The translations under genes and the position numbers were made by a program. Under the pieces are notes generated by a model that searched no databases, was not told the origin of the DNA, and was given only the letters and a program-made list of their open reading frames with translations. A stretch of 64,000 nucleotides of DNA from Panaeolus papilionaceus (Eukaryota; Basidiomycota; Agaricomycetes; Agaricales), in assembly GCA_015501605.1 (NCBI GenBank), contig JADNRZ010000016.1, positions 930,001 through 994,000 of the forward strand, written 5' to 3'. Of this stretch, positions 1 through 11,662 are shown piece by piece (position 1 is the first letter of the stretch; each line of letters opens with the position of its first letter).

Positions 1-2529
1 GACCTCCTGGTGAAGGCTGGTGAGGTGTCACCCGTACCTGGAAATGTCCAGGGTAGCTACCTGACCATGAAGAGCAACGACGGGCTCGTCTTTGGGGCTG
101 CCACTATTCTCAGCGGCTTCGCCGGCGTATTCTGCGATCAAGGATACTGGCAGCGTGTAAGTGGGCCGTTTTCCCGACACAACTCGAAACCGGAGCTTAT
201 TCCTGTTCTTTTCCTCCTCCTTCTCTTCTTCTTCTGGATACTGATCGTACTTTGTAGGCTATCGCAAGCCACCCGACATCAACCACCAAGGCCTACGTGC
301 GTGTTCGCCGTCAAGGGGCCTTTTAATTTCCTTCACACCTCGTGTCGTGCTGACCGTCCCTGCCTCGCCCGCTTTAGATGCTCGGCGGTTTGTCTTGGTA
401 TGTGCCAGGACTCGCGACATTTAATAATCTTCAAATCTAACCTAAGGAACAAACCTGCCAATTTCAAATTGATTTCCATCCTGTATTGCGTTTCAGGTTC
501 GCCGTCCCCTTTGCCTTCGCCAGCTGTCTCGGATTGGCAGCACGGGCTTTACAGACTAATGTGCGTACCCCACCCATCTTTCAAACTCGAAGCTCTGGGT
601 TTGAAGCCTCATCGTCAATTTTGAACCCTTGGCTTACTCCGCCACCTTCGTCATCGCATCTTCGAAATTAAACTTGCACCTTGCATATTATCTTTACGAA
701 CCTGGGTTCCGCTAATGTACTGACCTATGATGCACCTATGATGTCGTTCATTCGACATTAGCCCCTGTTCCCAACGTACCCTAACCCACTGTCGGCGTCC
801 CAAACCAGCGCGGGGTTAGCAGCGCCTGCTGCGGCTGCAGTTATTATGGGCAAAGGAGGAGCCATCGCTGTCCTCCTCGTCGTGTTGTGAGTCAACCCTG
901 CCTGCGATACGTCGCATTAAATCATTAAACCTTCTTTTTTTTCACTTGACACCCCATTCGAAACGCGTGATCTGATTATTGGAATTGGATATTGACAGTA
1001 TGGCCGTAACGAGTGCATGTAGCGCCGAAGTAGGTGGTCTTCCTTTATCTTATATTGAATTGATAACGTTGACCCTCGATGGTGTTTGCAGCTCATTGCC
1101 GTGGCAAGCCTTTTGTAATCACCCCCCATTAATTATGAGCCCCAGATCTCGTAAAACTAACGCTATATATGATTCGAATTCTCTTTTAGCTCATACGAGT
1201 ACGTCCGCCTGTTAATGTGTCATCTAATGCGAAAGGCTATTAATACCTAGACCTCTTTTCATTTTCAAACATCTTTTTAAAGCATATACAAAGCCTATTG
1301 GAGACCACAGGCCCGCGGACCGGAGATCATCAAGGTGTCTCATATGTTTATTTGCTTCTGGGTTGTTTGGATGGGATGCTGGGCTGCGATTGTGGGTGGA
1401 CTCTATTCGTCGCGTTATCAATAATCGGTTCGAAACTCATGATCTTTCATGATAGTTGCACAAAGCAAGTATCGATCTGGGTTGGTTGTTTTATGTGCAG
1501 TGCGTACTCCAGAAATCGTACTCTTTAAACCTTTATCGATTACTAATCCCGAGCATATCTCAGAGGGGTTGTTTTGAGTCCCGCTGTGATTCCCATCGCA
1601 CTCACAGTGACTTGGAGAAAGCTGACAGCGGTCGGGGTTATCTCCGGGGCTGTCTTAGGTGCCATCCTTGGTAGGTGTCCCAGTGATAGACTGGCCATAT
1701 TCGAGTCAAAACAAAGCAACGAAAATTACTGAACATCTTCCTCTAGGTATGCTTGCCTGGATGATAGGTTGTTGGAAGATCTACGGGTCAATTACAATCA
1801 CGAACCTCGCCAACCCCTTCTCCGCTGTATGCAGTGGATTAACCGGCCTTCTTTTCTCTGGCATCATCACTGTGGGGGTATCTCTATGGAGTCAGTTCCT
1901 TTCCTTTTCGTGATGACTATTGGTAAAACGTTCCTTATGCCACAAATGAAATAGACCCAGCCGATTACGATTTTCATGACACGCGTAATATCGCAAACCT
2001 CGATTCGACGCCTCCTCCAGCAGAGTCTGACTCTCCAATCACGGACAACAATTCGATTCGACTTTCTGACAAACCCATCGATTCCGAACAAGGGGATTCA
2101 GAGAGAGACTCAGACACAGACCTCAAAGTTCTTCAAGCAGCGTTCAACAGAGCACTTTGGTACAGTTCGACTTTGACCGCCATTGTCACTATCATCGGTG
2201 AGTTAGGCATAATTTTCCGTCAATGCATCTTCGAACCCTTATCGACTATGTTCACAGTTCCCCTCCCCATGTTCTTTTCCCACTACATATTTAGTAAAGC
2301 ATTCTTCACGTTCTGGATTGCAGTTAGCATGTGAGTCAGGATTGACATCTTCCAGAACTCTGACTGACATTGTCCCACACATCCACCCAGCATCTGGGCC
2401 CTCCTCAGCGGCACATTCACAATTCTTCTTCCTATCTGGGAGTCTCGAAAGGAAATATTGAAAATCGTGCAAGGTTTATCCCATTCCATTTCACGACCCG
2501 TAGGCGGCAAGCGGGTTGAGGGTCCTTAG
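1..2529 (+). CDS. DUR3: Urea active transporter (DUR3-like, sodium:solute symporter family), 5' part missing
   Basis: Plasma-membrane urea/polyamine symporter of the SSS family, C-terminal part. The window opens in an exon reading LLVKAGEVSPVPGNVQGSYL and then FAGVFCDQGYWQR, core SSS helix motifs of DUR3. Splicing gives further helices: FAVPFAFASCLGLAARALQT, a helix ending AVLLVVF, MAVTSACSAELIAV, WMGCWAAIVGG, then GVVLSPAVIPIALTVTW and AVLGAILGMLAWMIG. A DUR3-typical linker with PADYDFHDTR follows (about 1962), then a variable acidic loop and two last helices before RKEILKIVQG and a TAG stop. About nine introns of roughly 50-70 nt with GT-AG ends are needed; one runs from the GTGCGTAC near 1500 to the ATCTCAG near 1563. 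The N-terminus lies outside the window. No frameshift is required. Identification is strong; exact inner splice sites are inferred. Confidence 0.9.
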
Positions 2530-2870
2530 AAGTATGTTCTTCCGAAGGATGTCAGTGACATAAAAGCAGTTCCTCAACAGCGACAATATAACGTTTTTTC
2601 AATGGATTTGTCCACGTCTCGCGACATGGTAAACAAAGCAACGAGCAGGGTATGTATTAATCATCACAAATTCGTAATATCCGAAGAACAAAGGTCAGCC
2701 ATCTGGTATGGTGAATGAGATGGAAAAAAACCATATGAAAGCAAGAATCAAATCAAAAATTAAGCAAGATAAGGTTGAGTATCCATGAGAGAAATCGTCC
2801 ATTATGATTGGGGCAGATTTGTCCAAAGTCTTCTGGTAATGTAGTCTAGTTCTTGGGTATAAGGATTGAC
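2530..2870. other. Convergent 3' region between DUR3 and SUR7/PalI genes
   Basis: About 340 bp between the stop codons of two convergent genes. It is AT-rich with no credible coding frame; it probably holds both 3' UTRs and cleavage sites. I see no hairpin or repeat of note. Confidence 0.5.
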
Positions 2871-4079
2871 CTAGACCTTTGATCCAGACTTGAAACGTGC
2901 CCAGAAAGGCTGCTTCTGGGTCTTCTCGATGCTAGCGGACGCGGGTGCAACAACGGGACGGCTAGTTGCACCAGCGAGTCTTTCGCGGCGACGACCAAAG
3001 CACACGGTACAACCAGCAAGCAGGAGAAGGATGAATGCGACAAATGTCAACCAGAAACCTGATAATCGCGAAAAGGTACGAAGACGTCAGCAATCGTCAT
3101 GAGTGGAGCGAAATAGGGTCGCTGAAGGTGTGGAAGAGATTATAAGACCACTCGTGGCTTGGTTAAGCATGTTGTGCATCACACGTGGAGCATTTTTCTC
3201 ATCACGGAATCATAATGCTATCCGCACACCTTCGAAATTCGAAAGCGGGATATTGGCTCACCTGGTGCAGTGTTGGTATTGGCGTTGGCATTGAGCTTCT
3301 TCATCTCATGCCTGACGAGCGCAAATAGAGCGATGTCGATAGCAAAGGCAATGAACGTCAAAGTAGCGGCCAGGAAAGATACGAGCGAGGCAATCAAAGT
3401 CACGGTGACATGGGTCGAGAGGCCGAGAAGAAGAGCGACGAATGAGACAGCAGCAGCTAAAATGGGTGCGTACATGCGCCATTAATTGATTTGATCCTTC
3501 ATTACTCGAGTCAAAAAATACTTACCATTAGGATGCACGGCGAGCCCGCGAGTCCAAGAACTCTTGACGAATGCGGTGTTCCCTCCATTCGTGAGTTCGA
3601 CTTCGTACGCATGACCTATCAACGAAGGTTAGGCTCGGACATGGAAGCGAGGAAGCTAGTGCTTGTTTTTTTTCCGAACAAGCGCGAATATTTGCCCACT
3701 CACCAGTTTTCAAGCATGTGCGGTCGTCATTGTTATTGTAGTAGCATGGTGCCCTGTCAAAATGAACGACGTTGAACATTTTACTCCCCAACCCCACCAT
3801 GACGCGATGCATGGTTTCAAGCACCATACTCACCAGATACCAAACTGTGAAACAGAAAAAGTTTTCAGAGGGCATTTTCAATGAGAATTAAGCGCATATA
3901 CACACTCTGATTTCATCCAAATTCGATGTCGTCTGATACGAAACGTCAGCGTTGGGGAAGTGCGTTCGAGCAATGTCAACGGCAGGTAAGAAAGGTAGAG
4001 AAATGGACGTGATAATGTTGAGAAGGAAGGCAGCGACGAGGAAGATAACTCCTGGGATGCAAAATGCGCGCGAGACCAT
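2871..4079 (-). CDS. SUR7/PalI family four-helix membrane protein
   Basis: Multi-pass plasma-membrane protein of the SUR7/PalI(RIM9) family, which includes eisosome proteins and the pH-sensing partner PalI. The first exon starts MVSRAFCIPGVIFLVAAFLL, a first membrane helix. The extracellular loop has APCYYNNNDDRTC and then SSWTRGLAVHPN, the family signature just before helix 2. Later exons give AAAVSFVALLLGLSTHVTV, LVSFLAATLTFIAFAIDIAL and FWLTFVAFILLLLAGCTVCF. The short cytosolic tail is basic and ends in KSGSKV. At least four introns, for instance one with donor GTAAGTATT next to VHPN. The ATG at 4079 is preferred over one 66 nt upstream because the helix follows it directly. Whether it acts in pH signalling or eisosomes cannot be told from sequence. 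Divergent from H2A.Z. Confidence 0.82.
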
Positions 4080-5523
4080 TGTTGACGACGAGCAAAGGGA
4101 TGAATGAAATGGGGAGGAACGATGGACGAACAAGAGTGGCGTCAAGGAAAAAGCAACCCTTTTGAATAATGGCTCGATCGCGGTCCAGGCTGAATGTCAT
4201 CATGTCTATATTTGGCATCATTCTTGGCTTTTCACACGCCCCTGTCTATAATGACATACGCCACTGACCGAGACTAAACATTGAGAGCCAGCATGGCTTG
4301 CCTTATGGCTCAAAATATGATCTTCTCTCCAGTCTCGTGTATAGCCAACATGTCGAAGCCAAGGGGGGGGGGAGGCTAGTGGTGTGGTTCGTGTACGGAT
4401 GATGAACAAGTCCGATGTCGAGCCCCCTCTCTCCGACCCAGAATTATTTGAAATTCGGGAAACATGATGTCCAGCGCGGAAGGATTGGATTTTAATTTTC
4501 TACTCACAGCCCTGCCTTGACATTATAACATATGATTTCGCATACGCATGTAGGCGCTGTTTTAAACTGGCTTACCTGTACGCCCTATGCAATTTTACGT
4601 TTGAGCCCCTGTATGTAACCAAAAAAGAACGAGAGGTTCTCTCAGTCAGCAAAGTCAAGAAATAGTTGTATTTATTCTGTATCTTACTTTTTAAATCGTT
4701 ATCATGATAAGGGTCCCCCGTTCATGAGGGGATCAGTGAATGTGATCGGCAAGAGATTAGTGTCAGTCATTAGACGAAAGAAACTAAGGCCTTAAGCGCC
4801 CTACATCTGTTGCAGATCCTAGACCTTGAGTCATCATAGCATCCTACCCTTAACGGAATCAATAAATGGAAGCATTGGTGTGGCTTTTGGTGACACCAAC
4901 CTGAAAAATATTCTTTATGAAGTTTGAGACAACAGGTCGCAAATAGAACTGGCTTATCCATTTTATAAATGCTGTTATCCTCGCCGCAGTAAATTTTAAT
5001 GTTAATTTAAACTGTCTTTGCTGAGTGCAATTGACTGAAACAGGTTCCATAGACGAAGAGTCGCGTTCTAAATTGGCGTGTCATGGTCACATGACCAGGC
5101 TTTGTTGATCAAACCCTCCTGTGAACTTGTAATTGCCAAATACAGCCCAGTACGCCTTTCTTTGGAACCACCACCATTAACAGCCGCTGTTGCGTTCTCC
5201 CTTTGCAGTACGTCCATGAATTTTTAGTTGAAAATTATTTTAACAATTCAAAATTTTAGGAGATAAGAAAGACAACGAGTTTCCGCCGTTTTTATCAAAA
5301 TCTCCTTCAATTTTAACAAGGTAAGTGAAGCGCCCTTCGGCCAAATTTGGCAGCATTAACTGTGGTCGGTTTGGTCTCATCTGTTGCTGCGTTTCCAGGC
5401 CGCAACATTCTTTATCTGATCGAACACCCGGCTCTTTGTTAGGTTCCCAGCCCCATCTGATTCCGAAGTGTTTAAAATCCAACACACGATTTACAATACC
5501 CCTAAAAACAGCACTTTTATCCA
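4080..5523. other. Divergent intergenic region between SUR7/PalI and H2A.Z
   Basis: 1.44 kb between two divergent genes, so it must hold both promoters. It has a G run near 4363-4371 and AT-rich stretches around 4620-5060. Short open frames here have no recognisable protein features. The part after about 5150 is likely the 5' leader of H2A.Z. No repeat or mobile element seen. Confidence 0.5.
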
Positions 5524-6097
5524 ATGGCACCCGCAAGCAAAGCAGGAGGTGGTGGCGGCAAATCCAAGGCCAGTAACTCAAACGCTACAGCGGCGCAACA
5601 AACGCAACAGAAAGTCATTTCTACTCGGAGTCAGAAGGCTGGACTTCAGGTATTTTCGGACAATCTATTTTCATCACTGCAAATGTGCTCATCGTGTTTC
5701 TTTTTTTCTTCACGCGCAGTTCCCCGTGGGTCGTATCCATCGTTATCTGAAACAGCGAACGGTGCACAACGTACGCATCGGTGCTAAAGCCGCTGTATAC
5801 ACATCTGCCATCCTCGAATATCTGACTGCAGAAGTTTTGGAACTTGCTGGTGTGTTGCTTTGCCACTGCGTGGAAATTCGTTATCTAACAATATCAACAG
5901 GAAATGCGTCCAAAGATTTGCGTGTGAAGCGTATCACGCCTCGCCATCTACAGCTCGCCATTCGAGGAGATGAAGAACTTGATACCCTTGTGCGCGCCAC
6001 CATTGCAGGTGGAGGTGTCCTACCCTTTATCCACAAGCATCTCACCGGAAGCGTCAAGAATACAGGCAAGCGGCCCGAACAGCAGGGCCAGCAGTGA
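5524..6097 (+). CDS. HTZ1: Histone H2A.Z variant
   Basis: Histone variant that replaces H2A in nucleosomes flanking promoters. Three exons (5524-5649, 5720-5849, 5901-6097) sum to 453 nt, a 150-residue protein. The first exon is a Gly/Ser/Asn/Gln-rich tail ending in KAGLQ. Exon 2 opens [20 protein letters not shown], the H2A core. Exon 3 carries [20 protein letters not shown], then GDEELD and [14 protein letters not shown]. The GDEELD acidic patch and the IAGGGVLP segment separate H2A.Z from canonical H2A, which has GNDEELNKLL and an SQE tail. The tail here ends in QQGQQ and lacks SQE. Introns are 70 and 51 nt. The N-terminal tail is longer and less lysine-rich than in animals. Confidence 0.97.
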
Positions 6098-6947
6098 GCG
6101 CTGCTCCTCGACTTTGGACACTTGTGGTGATGTGTTGGTATCGTTGTCGAGCGCCTCTGCATTCTTTGTTCTTGTTCTCTTCCCCTTGCGATGTTATTCA
6201 ATTTTCTCTTATACATCGTATCACTATCCATCATAAAGAAACACCTTTTCTTCCTTGCTTGGCAACCTTCTTGCTTGAATTTGTTCAATAATTTGTTAAG
6301 TTATGATTTTTCGTGGCAACTGTACATATTGTGTTTTTAGTATGTGTCGATTAGCTAGTGTTCTTCTGTTCTTCCTTACTTCATTCAAGATTTCAATCGG
6401 TTTACTTACTCCGTTTTTTTTTGTTCAAGGTTACCATGATAGTTCATCAACTTCCTCTTGACATTGAATCAATGGATTCGTGATCGCTTTTTTGGTTCCT
6501 CTACCTTCGTGTTCCGTTGTAGCGGCATATACATATCATATATGACAGGAAGGATGAAAAATGATTGTAGGATTGCTTTGGGTTCCTCCGAATCCAAATT
6601 TCTTGCACACCGCGCTTAACAAACACGGTCACATGATTCAGACTGCCTGCAGGAAACCAATTCCGACGGCTATTTCATGTAGGTCAGCCTCCAGCGGAAT
6701 CGTGCTGTCAACCAGAGGAAAAGGCCTTGACGGTTTGATACAAGATCCCCGCTATACCCATTCCATCCTATCCTTCCTCTCAGTCTAGCCTCTTAGTTTT
6801 GTTCCACAAGTTCTATCAATCTCCCACACGTACACAATCTACCCTACACTATTCATTAACAGACTACCCTACCTTGTTAGGTACTATTCTGACGCACATA
6901 CAGCAGCGCCTACTAGGCTGCAGTACGCCTCCACCCCTCTCCCTACC
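6098..6947. other. Intergenic: H2A.Z 3' UTR and promoter of the H2C2 protein gene
   Basis: 850 bp between two same-strand genes. The first half is T-rich 3' flank. The second half becomes C/T-rich toward 6948 (for example 6927-6950), a pyrimidine-rich leader common upstream of fungal start codons. No coding exon recognised. Confidence 0.5.
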
Positions 6948-8900
6948 ATGTCTCCTGCTCGCTCTGGCTCCACTGGCTCGCGACGAAACTCACCTGGCAG
7001 TTTCAAACCCTACACACGAGGCATCACCCCTATCGCAGGACCGCAGACGCCCCAGCAGCAGCAGTCATCCCTCATGGAGGGCCCCCAAGACATGAACATT
7101 GGCACCCACATTGAAAGACCTGGCTTTCCAACCTTGGCGCAGTACAAGATGGTAGAGGCGAACTATATACAATCTCTTACTCCTCGGCGACAAGGCAAGG
7201 CTCTCATCTCCCAAGCCATGTTCGATCGAATCTGGGATGTGTTGCACCAGCCTGACTGCCAAAGTGAGACGGCCCAGTTTAGGTTCTGGGCGCGCAAGAT
7301 GTTCACGATCAGCAAAACGCATCGTGTTACTCTTGGAGGTGGTGCCGAAGCTCCTGATGGCTTTGGAGATGGTCCGCAAGAGGTGCTATTACATGATAAC
7401 CTTCTCGTTGCGATTCAGGAGCAGCTTTATGACTTGCTTTGTTACTGTCATGGCAGCACGGGTCATGGCGGTCGAGATAAGACTTGCGCACTCATTCGAA
7501 AGCATTATACTTGGGTGCCCAAGGATCTTGTTTCGAACTTCATCAAGGCTTGTCCGACTTGTATCATGAAGAAGTGTGGAGGAATCGAGAATGCAGCTAT
7601 GGCCCAGTCTCAGATCTTGCAGCAGCAGTCCGACGCGAGGAACTCGATGATGTCAGCCTCAGACGCAGGGGGCGGGGACATGTCCCACCCTGCCATCCGC
7701 GACTACTTCCCTAACTTGTGCAGTCCCGATCCTGATTCCCCTGCGTCATCCAATAACAGCTCGCCTTGGTCTCCGATCGGCCATACCTCTAATTCCTCAA
7801 GAGATAGCCCTCTTTCTCCACTTTCAACCTCAATCATGGATAATGACTCTGTAGACCCTGCGTACCGCGACACCAACAACACCATGAGCAACCGAACGGT
7901 GAGGTCCCCTCTGTCGGACATGATGTCAGGGCCCGCTGTGCCTCCTCAGCTGTCTCGTGCGATGAATGGCTTGCCGATGTCTCGCGAGGTTTCGTTGTAT
8001 AAGGGTATCCCGAATGGCTGGCAGTTTCGACATGATACCTTTGCTGCTGCACATGCGGAGTTCATGAGGACCAAGGAGCTCGCTGCACAAGAGGAGGTTG
8101 ACATTGGGCTGGGTATTCGTTCCAACCGACCCAGGATTCCGAGTGTCGCACCTCTCTGGGGACCGAATGACTTCCCGGGCGGTGTTGACTTCGATCACCA
8201 GCTGCACGAGGCTGATCTCAATGGTGCTGGGCACTCTATCTCGCCGCTCCAGCAGTATGCTTCTTCGGACCCAAACGACATCTCCAGCTTCTCCCTGCAG
8301 TATCTCTTGATGGGCTCACCTCAGGATCGAGAACAGAAGCAGGAGACTTATACGCCTCAAATTGACCCTGCTTTGTTAGATCTTTCGAACCAGGGCCAGG
8401 ACCAGGCCTCGATGCAAATGTCGAATGAGAACGGCGAACATGGCAACATTACCTCGTCTGCCAACTTTGCTTCTTCGAACTCTATCGCTAGGCGGGTGAT
8501 GATCCCACCTCGCTTGAATCTCCAAACATTGCCAACCGAGAAGACGCTCGAAGCCCTCCTCGCTTATCGGGATAATGGTGCCGATGGGTCGAGGACGCCG
8601 GATAGCCCACCTAATAACTGTGCATGGCACCTGGCTAACCCCAGCCCCGTCAGCAGCATCAGCTCATTCTCGTCTCAGATCTCTGCCTTCCCAACCATGA
8701 CCAGGAGTACTACGACTACTGTTTCTCCTGCTAGCTCGTCCCTCCCTACTCCTGTAGATGAGGTGGGGAAGGAGGGCCCGAACGCCGCTATGGCTGGTGG
8801 TGATATGACAGGCGCGGAGAAGGCTCATGATCGCATGACGATGGAGGAGCGGACCACTTATGACCTCACGGATGGGATTCAAGTCAATTGCGGCATGTAG
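6948..8900 (+). CDS. 650-residue protein with H2C2 integrase-type zinc-binding domain
   Basis: Single uninterrupted exon. Residues 1-50 are Ser/Gly/Gln-rich. Residues ~57-130 form a conserved-looking helical part (FPTLAQYKMVEANYIQ, FRFWARKMF). Residues ~140-210 contain LLCYCHGSTGHGGRDKTC, then HYTWVPKDLVSNFIKACPTC: His167, His172, Cys202 and Cys205 match the HHCC zinc finger that precedes the catalytic core in retroviral-type integrases. No DDE core follows; the remaining 440 residues are low-complexity Ser/Pro/Asn with scattered hydrophobic islands, so this is not an active integrase. Likely a nuclear protein with an exapted finger; the role is unknown. The absence of introns is unusual beside intron-rich neighbours. 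Confidence 0.75.
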   Translation: MSPARSGSTGSRRNSPGSFKPYTRGITPIAGPQTPQQQQSSLMEGPQDMNIGTHIERPGFPTLAQYKMVEANYIQSLTPRRQGKALISQAMFDRIWDVLHQPDCQSETAQFRFWARKMFTISKTHRVTLGGGAEAPDGFGDGPQEVLLHDNLLVAIQEQLYDLLCYCHGSTGHGGRDKTCALIRKHYTWVPKDLVSNFIKACPTCIMKKCGGIENAAMAQSQILQQQSDARNSMMSASDAGGGDMSHPAIRDYFPNLCSPDPDSPASSNNSSPWSPIGHTSNSSRDSPLSPLSTSIMDNDSVDPAYRDTNNTMSNRTVRSPLSDMMSGPAVPPQLSRAMNGLPMSREVSLYKGIPNGWQFRHDTFAAAHAEFMRTKELAAQEEVDIGLGIRSNRPRIPSVAPLWGPNDFPGGVDFDHQLHEADLNGAGHSISPLQQYASSDPNDISSFSLQYLLMGSPQDREQKQETYTPQIDPALLDLSNQGQDQASMQMSNENGEHGNITSSANFASSNSIARRVMIPPRLNLQTLPTEKTLEALLAYRDNGADGSRTPDSPPNNCAWHLANPSPVSSISSFSSQISAFPTMTRSTTTTVSPASSSLPTPVDEVGKEGPNAAMAGGDMTGAEKAHDRMTMEERTTYDLTDGIQVNCGM

Positions 8901-9319
8901 AGTGTGACGATGGGGCGTCTCCGTCCTTCGAATGAACATTTTATCTAGACATATACATATAATCGCTCGTTTACCTCTTTTCACTCCTTTGACTCTTGGA
9001 CATTTACTTTCTCTTCTTATTATGCTACGAGGTCTCGATTCCCGTTGATCTAGTATACCTATCTGCATCTCGGAAGACGCCATATCATGATATTTAGACG
9101 CCAATCTTAATGGACACTTTTTGACTGTTCTTATTGTCCACGTCGTATTTGTGATTCATCGCCCGTCTATTCCTGCATTTATGATTCAATTACAATTCCA
9201 TCCCACTGTGATGAATGAGGATTCAAATATTACTGTACAAAAACATTCGTTTTTGGGGATCTTAATGTCATTTTTGAAATAATGAGTGAGGGATCAGAGG
9301 CAAACATGCAGATATGGTT
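8901..9319. other. Convergent 3' region
   Basis: About 420 bp between convergent stop codons. T-rich near 8930-9030 and AT-rich to 9260. Nothing coding seen; presumably 3' UTRs of both neighbours. Confidence 0.5.
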
Positions 9320-10078
9320 TTAGGATGAGTTGAGTCCGAGCCGTCTAGAAGGGTGAGTTGGGTCAGTAACTATATTAACTTGGACAGGAGCCACCTATAC
9401 TTACTCTCGGATAGTATCATACAAAAACTTATACGATCTCAGGTTTCCTTTCTTTCGTCTGACGTCCAATGAATACGTGTTCGACAAATTTGAAATGGTC
9501 GTAAGCTCCACTGTAAAGCGGACCTCGCCTCCCAGATCGCTCTCCGGCCCACCATACAATATTGTACCTGTTGGACTCTGAAGGGTGAAAGGGTGACACT
9601 GCCTCAATTACATTCCGCCCCTAAACATGCGTTCAAGACATACCGATTTTTCTACGTCCCCGCCTTCCTCAACGGAGGCCCGCTTCGGTCGTGCGCAACT
9701 GTAGTTACATTTGCTCTCAGGTTCGACTTCTATGCCCATCGCACGGAGTGTTTCATCTACCCTCTGCATAACTTCCTTGGGTGGAAGACTGGTCACGAAA
9801 TCTCTGTCCAAGGCCCCGCGATGCATGCCTAACACTAGACCGCTGTCCAGCTGCTTGTCAGGCGAACTGCTGTTTGACAAAGATTGATCAAGCATGGCGA
9901 AGATTTCGGCTTGTATAGTAGGTGTTCGGTATAGAAGGTATATCCTTTGGGATCGTACGGAGAGCTCGCAGTTTTGTGTGTCGTCCGTGTGGCTGAAGGG
10001 AAGGGATGAAGTATATCTATGGTCTAGAATGTAAGCGCATTCATCCCCAGCCTTCGGAAACACTACCCCAGCATGCAT
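9320..10078 (-). CDS. Free-standing KA1-like domain, paralogue of the C-terminus of the neighbouring KIN4-like kinase
   Basis: Three exons (10078-9644, 9598-9405, 9344-9320) give 217 residues with no kinase domain. The 45-nt intron 9599-9643 removes the in-frame TAA that seems to split the gene; the second intron is 60 nt. From about residue 85 the protein matches the kinase encoded 1.6 kb upstream on the same strand: HRGALDRDF against HHGAVDQTT, PPKEVMQRVDETLRAMGIEV against PPPEVMAHVRKVLEGMGVEI, then GGEVRFTVELT and RRKKGNLRSYKFLYDTIRE against RRLKGNLRSYKYLYDTLRD. The last intron lies at the same codon in both. This is the Kinase-Associated-1-like fold (membrane or autoinhibitory contacts in CAMKL kinases). 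The first 80 residues are not recognisable. The start is the first ATG of the open frame and could be wrong. Confidence 0.72.
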
Positions 10079-11662
10079 GTTCGATCATGAGGTATAACTG
10101 GCGTTGTTTGTAGGCGCCTATTTGATGTTATCGACGCTCCTTACCTAATCTAACAAATCAGAGATGGGTGGTCAAATTTGGGCTTCAGGGTGTCAGAATA
10201 GAGAAAATGGGATCGCAGAGCTGAGAGAGAAGTAAGAATCAAGAGGAGTTGAAGTTGCGTCAGACTTTTATGCGCTTTATCCCCTTCTACCTGTGGGAAG
10301 CTCATTGTTGAGGGTCTATATCTGCCATACGGGTCATTTTACCCACAAGTCCCGGGATGATGTTGTCCTCTATTCAGCCCTAGGGAAGATTCACAACACA
10401 AAGGTCAGGAGCGCCTTCCTTTGTTCCGCGAAGGGTGGAGTGCAGCCCTAAAAACAGAGTCAAAAGGCAGATGCAGGCACGCAGGCAGGAAGCCTGCAAT
10501 TTAACATCAGCACTAGTAGAGGGGTAGCATTTAGACAGCCAGAATGCTTAGCATAGGACGAGCTTGCCTAAATGACTCACTGGTTTTTAAGAGGAAGCAA
10601 TCAAGGTGGAGCCTGGGAGTAGACCCTTGCATGGAACTCGGCCGAGCTCCAACATTCATTGACTCGCTCGGATTCATCAAGAATGACCATTGTTGACCCC
10701 CTACGCAGGTTCTTGCGGGATTGCGATCCTGCATCAAGCATATGGGGAACATACGCACTCTTTGAAGGGGTTGAGGAACGATACCATAAATGCCACTTCA
10801 TACTAATTTGGAAAAGCAGGGCTGATGATTATTTCCTGGCGCCACGAGGCAGGATGAGAAGAACCCAAAGAGTCAGGGGAAGATGTAGGAACCAGCAGTC
10901 TGAGAAAAGACACAATGAAGGCTTTGAGCTTCGTCGACAGGTTTTCACAGAGGAAGAGGATAAAAGAATAGATAGATTTGGAAGTAGTCAAGTTGACAAT
11001 AGGGAGTTTATTCCTAACGGGTGGCATGAGTGAGAAAGGAAGCGTCACACTACATATGTAAGGCAGGATAGGTGTAGGGAGTTGAAGGATGTTAGGCATA
11101 GAACGGCGGCGGACCAAAGTTTAGGGACAGATGGAAGAGGGATAAAAATAGGGCGATAGTAAAACACAGTGTGAAGCAGGAAATTGGGAGAAGATACAGT
11201 GTTAATCAGGATATGTACTAGCGGGGATTGCATAGCTACATAGTGAAAGGATTCCAACAGAACACTGTCTGAAAGACCTTGGGACGGGAACTACAAAGAT
11301 ACGGGAAAGAAAGCAAGAAAAAAAAGCGGAGGACAAAATGAGATATGGAAGGCAAAAGATATTCTCCAAACCAAGTGAAAGGATTAGGGTATTTTATACG
11401 AAACTGAAGAGCTAGACCGGAGGATATAACACCAACCAAGGATATCAAACCGAAGGACTAAGAATATTAGGGGTTAATAAAACGAGACCAGAAAATGAAT
11501 GGCGAAATAGGACGATGGAGCAGGGAAAAGAAACGGGAAGAAGAGAAACAGGGAAGGAAATGGAATTCAGCAAGATGTGTGGTGGTAGGTGTGGGTCGGG
11601 TCAATGATACTACAGATGATAAGACAGAAACATTTAGCGATTCTTGATCATGACAGCCTGAT
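10079..11662. other. Intergenic between kinase 3' end and KA1-only gene
   Basis: 1.58 kb on the downstream side of the kinase. I looked for kinase-domain remnants that would explain the KA1-only gene and found none. The stretch 11250-11560 is strongly purine-rich on the + strand. Open frames here (for example 10659-11033) have no recognisable features. Confidence 0.45.

Noticed and set aside
2871..4145. Earlier ATG for the SUR7/PalI gene (4145)
   Set aside because: It would place 22 polar residues before the first membrane helix; family members start at the MVS of 4079.
4361..4372. Run of G residues, considered as a G-quadruplex or assembly gap
   Set aside because: A single run with no companion G tracts nearby; more likely a simple homopolymer.
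5468..6097. 209-codon frame starting upstream of H2A.Z
   Set aside because: It reads through the first intron in a different frame; the histone start is the ATG at 5524.
9608..9610. Stop codon splitting the KA1-only gene
   Set aside because: It lies in a 45-nt GTATGT...GGCAG intron whose removal keeps frame and homology to the kinase C-terminus.
10659..11033. 124-codon + strand frame between kinase and KA1 gene
   Set aside because: Basic, low-complexity, purine-driven composition and no domain or splice context.
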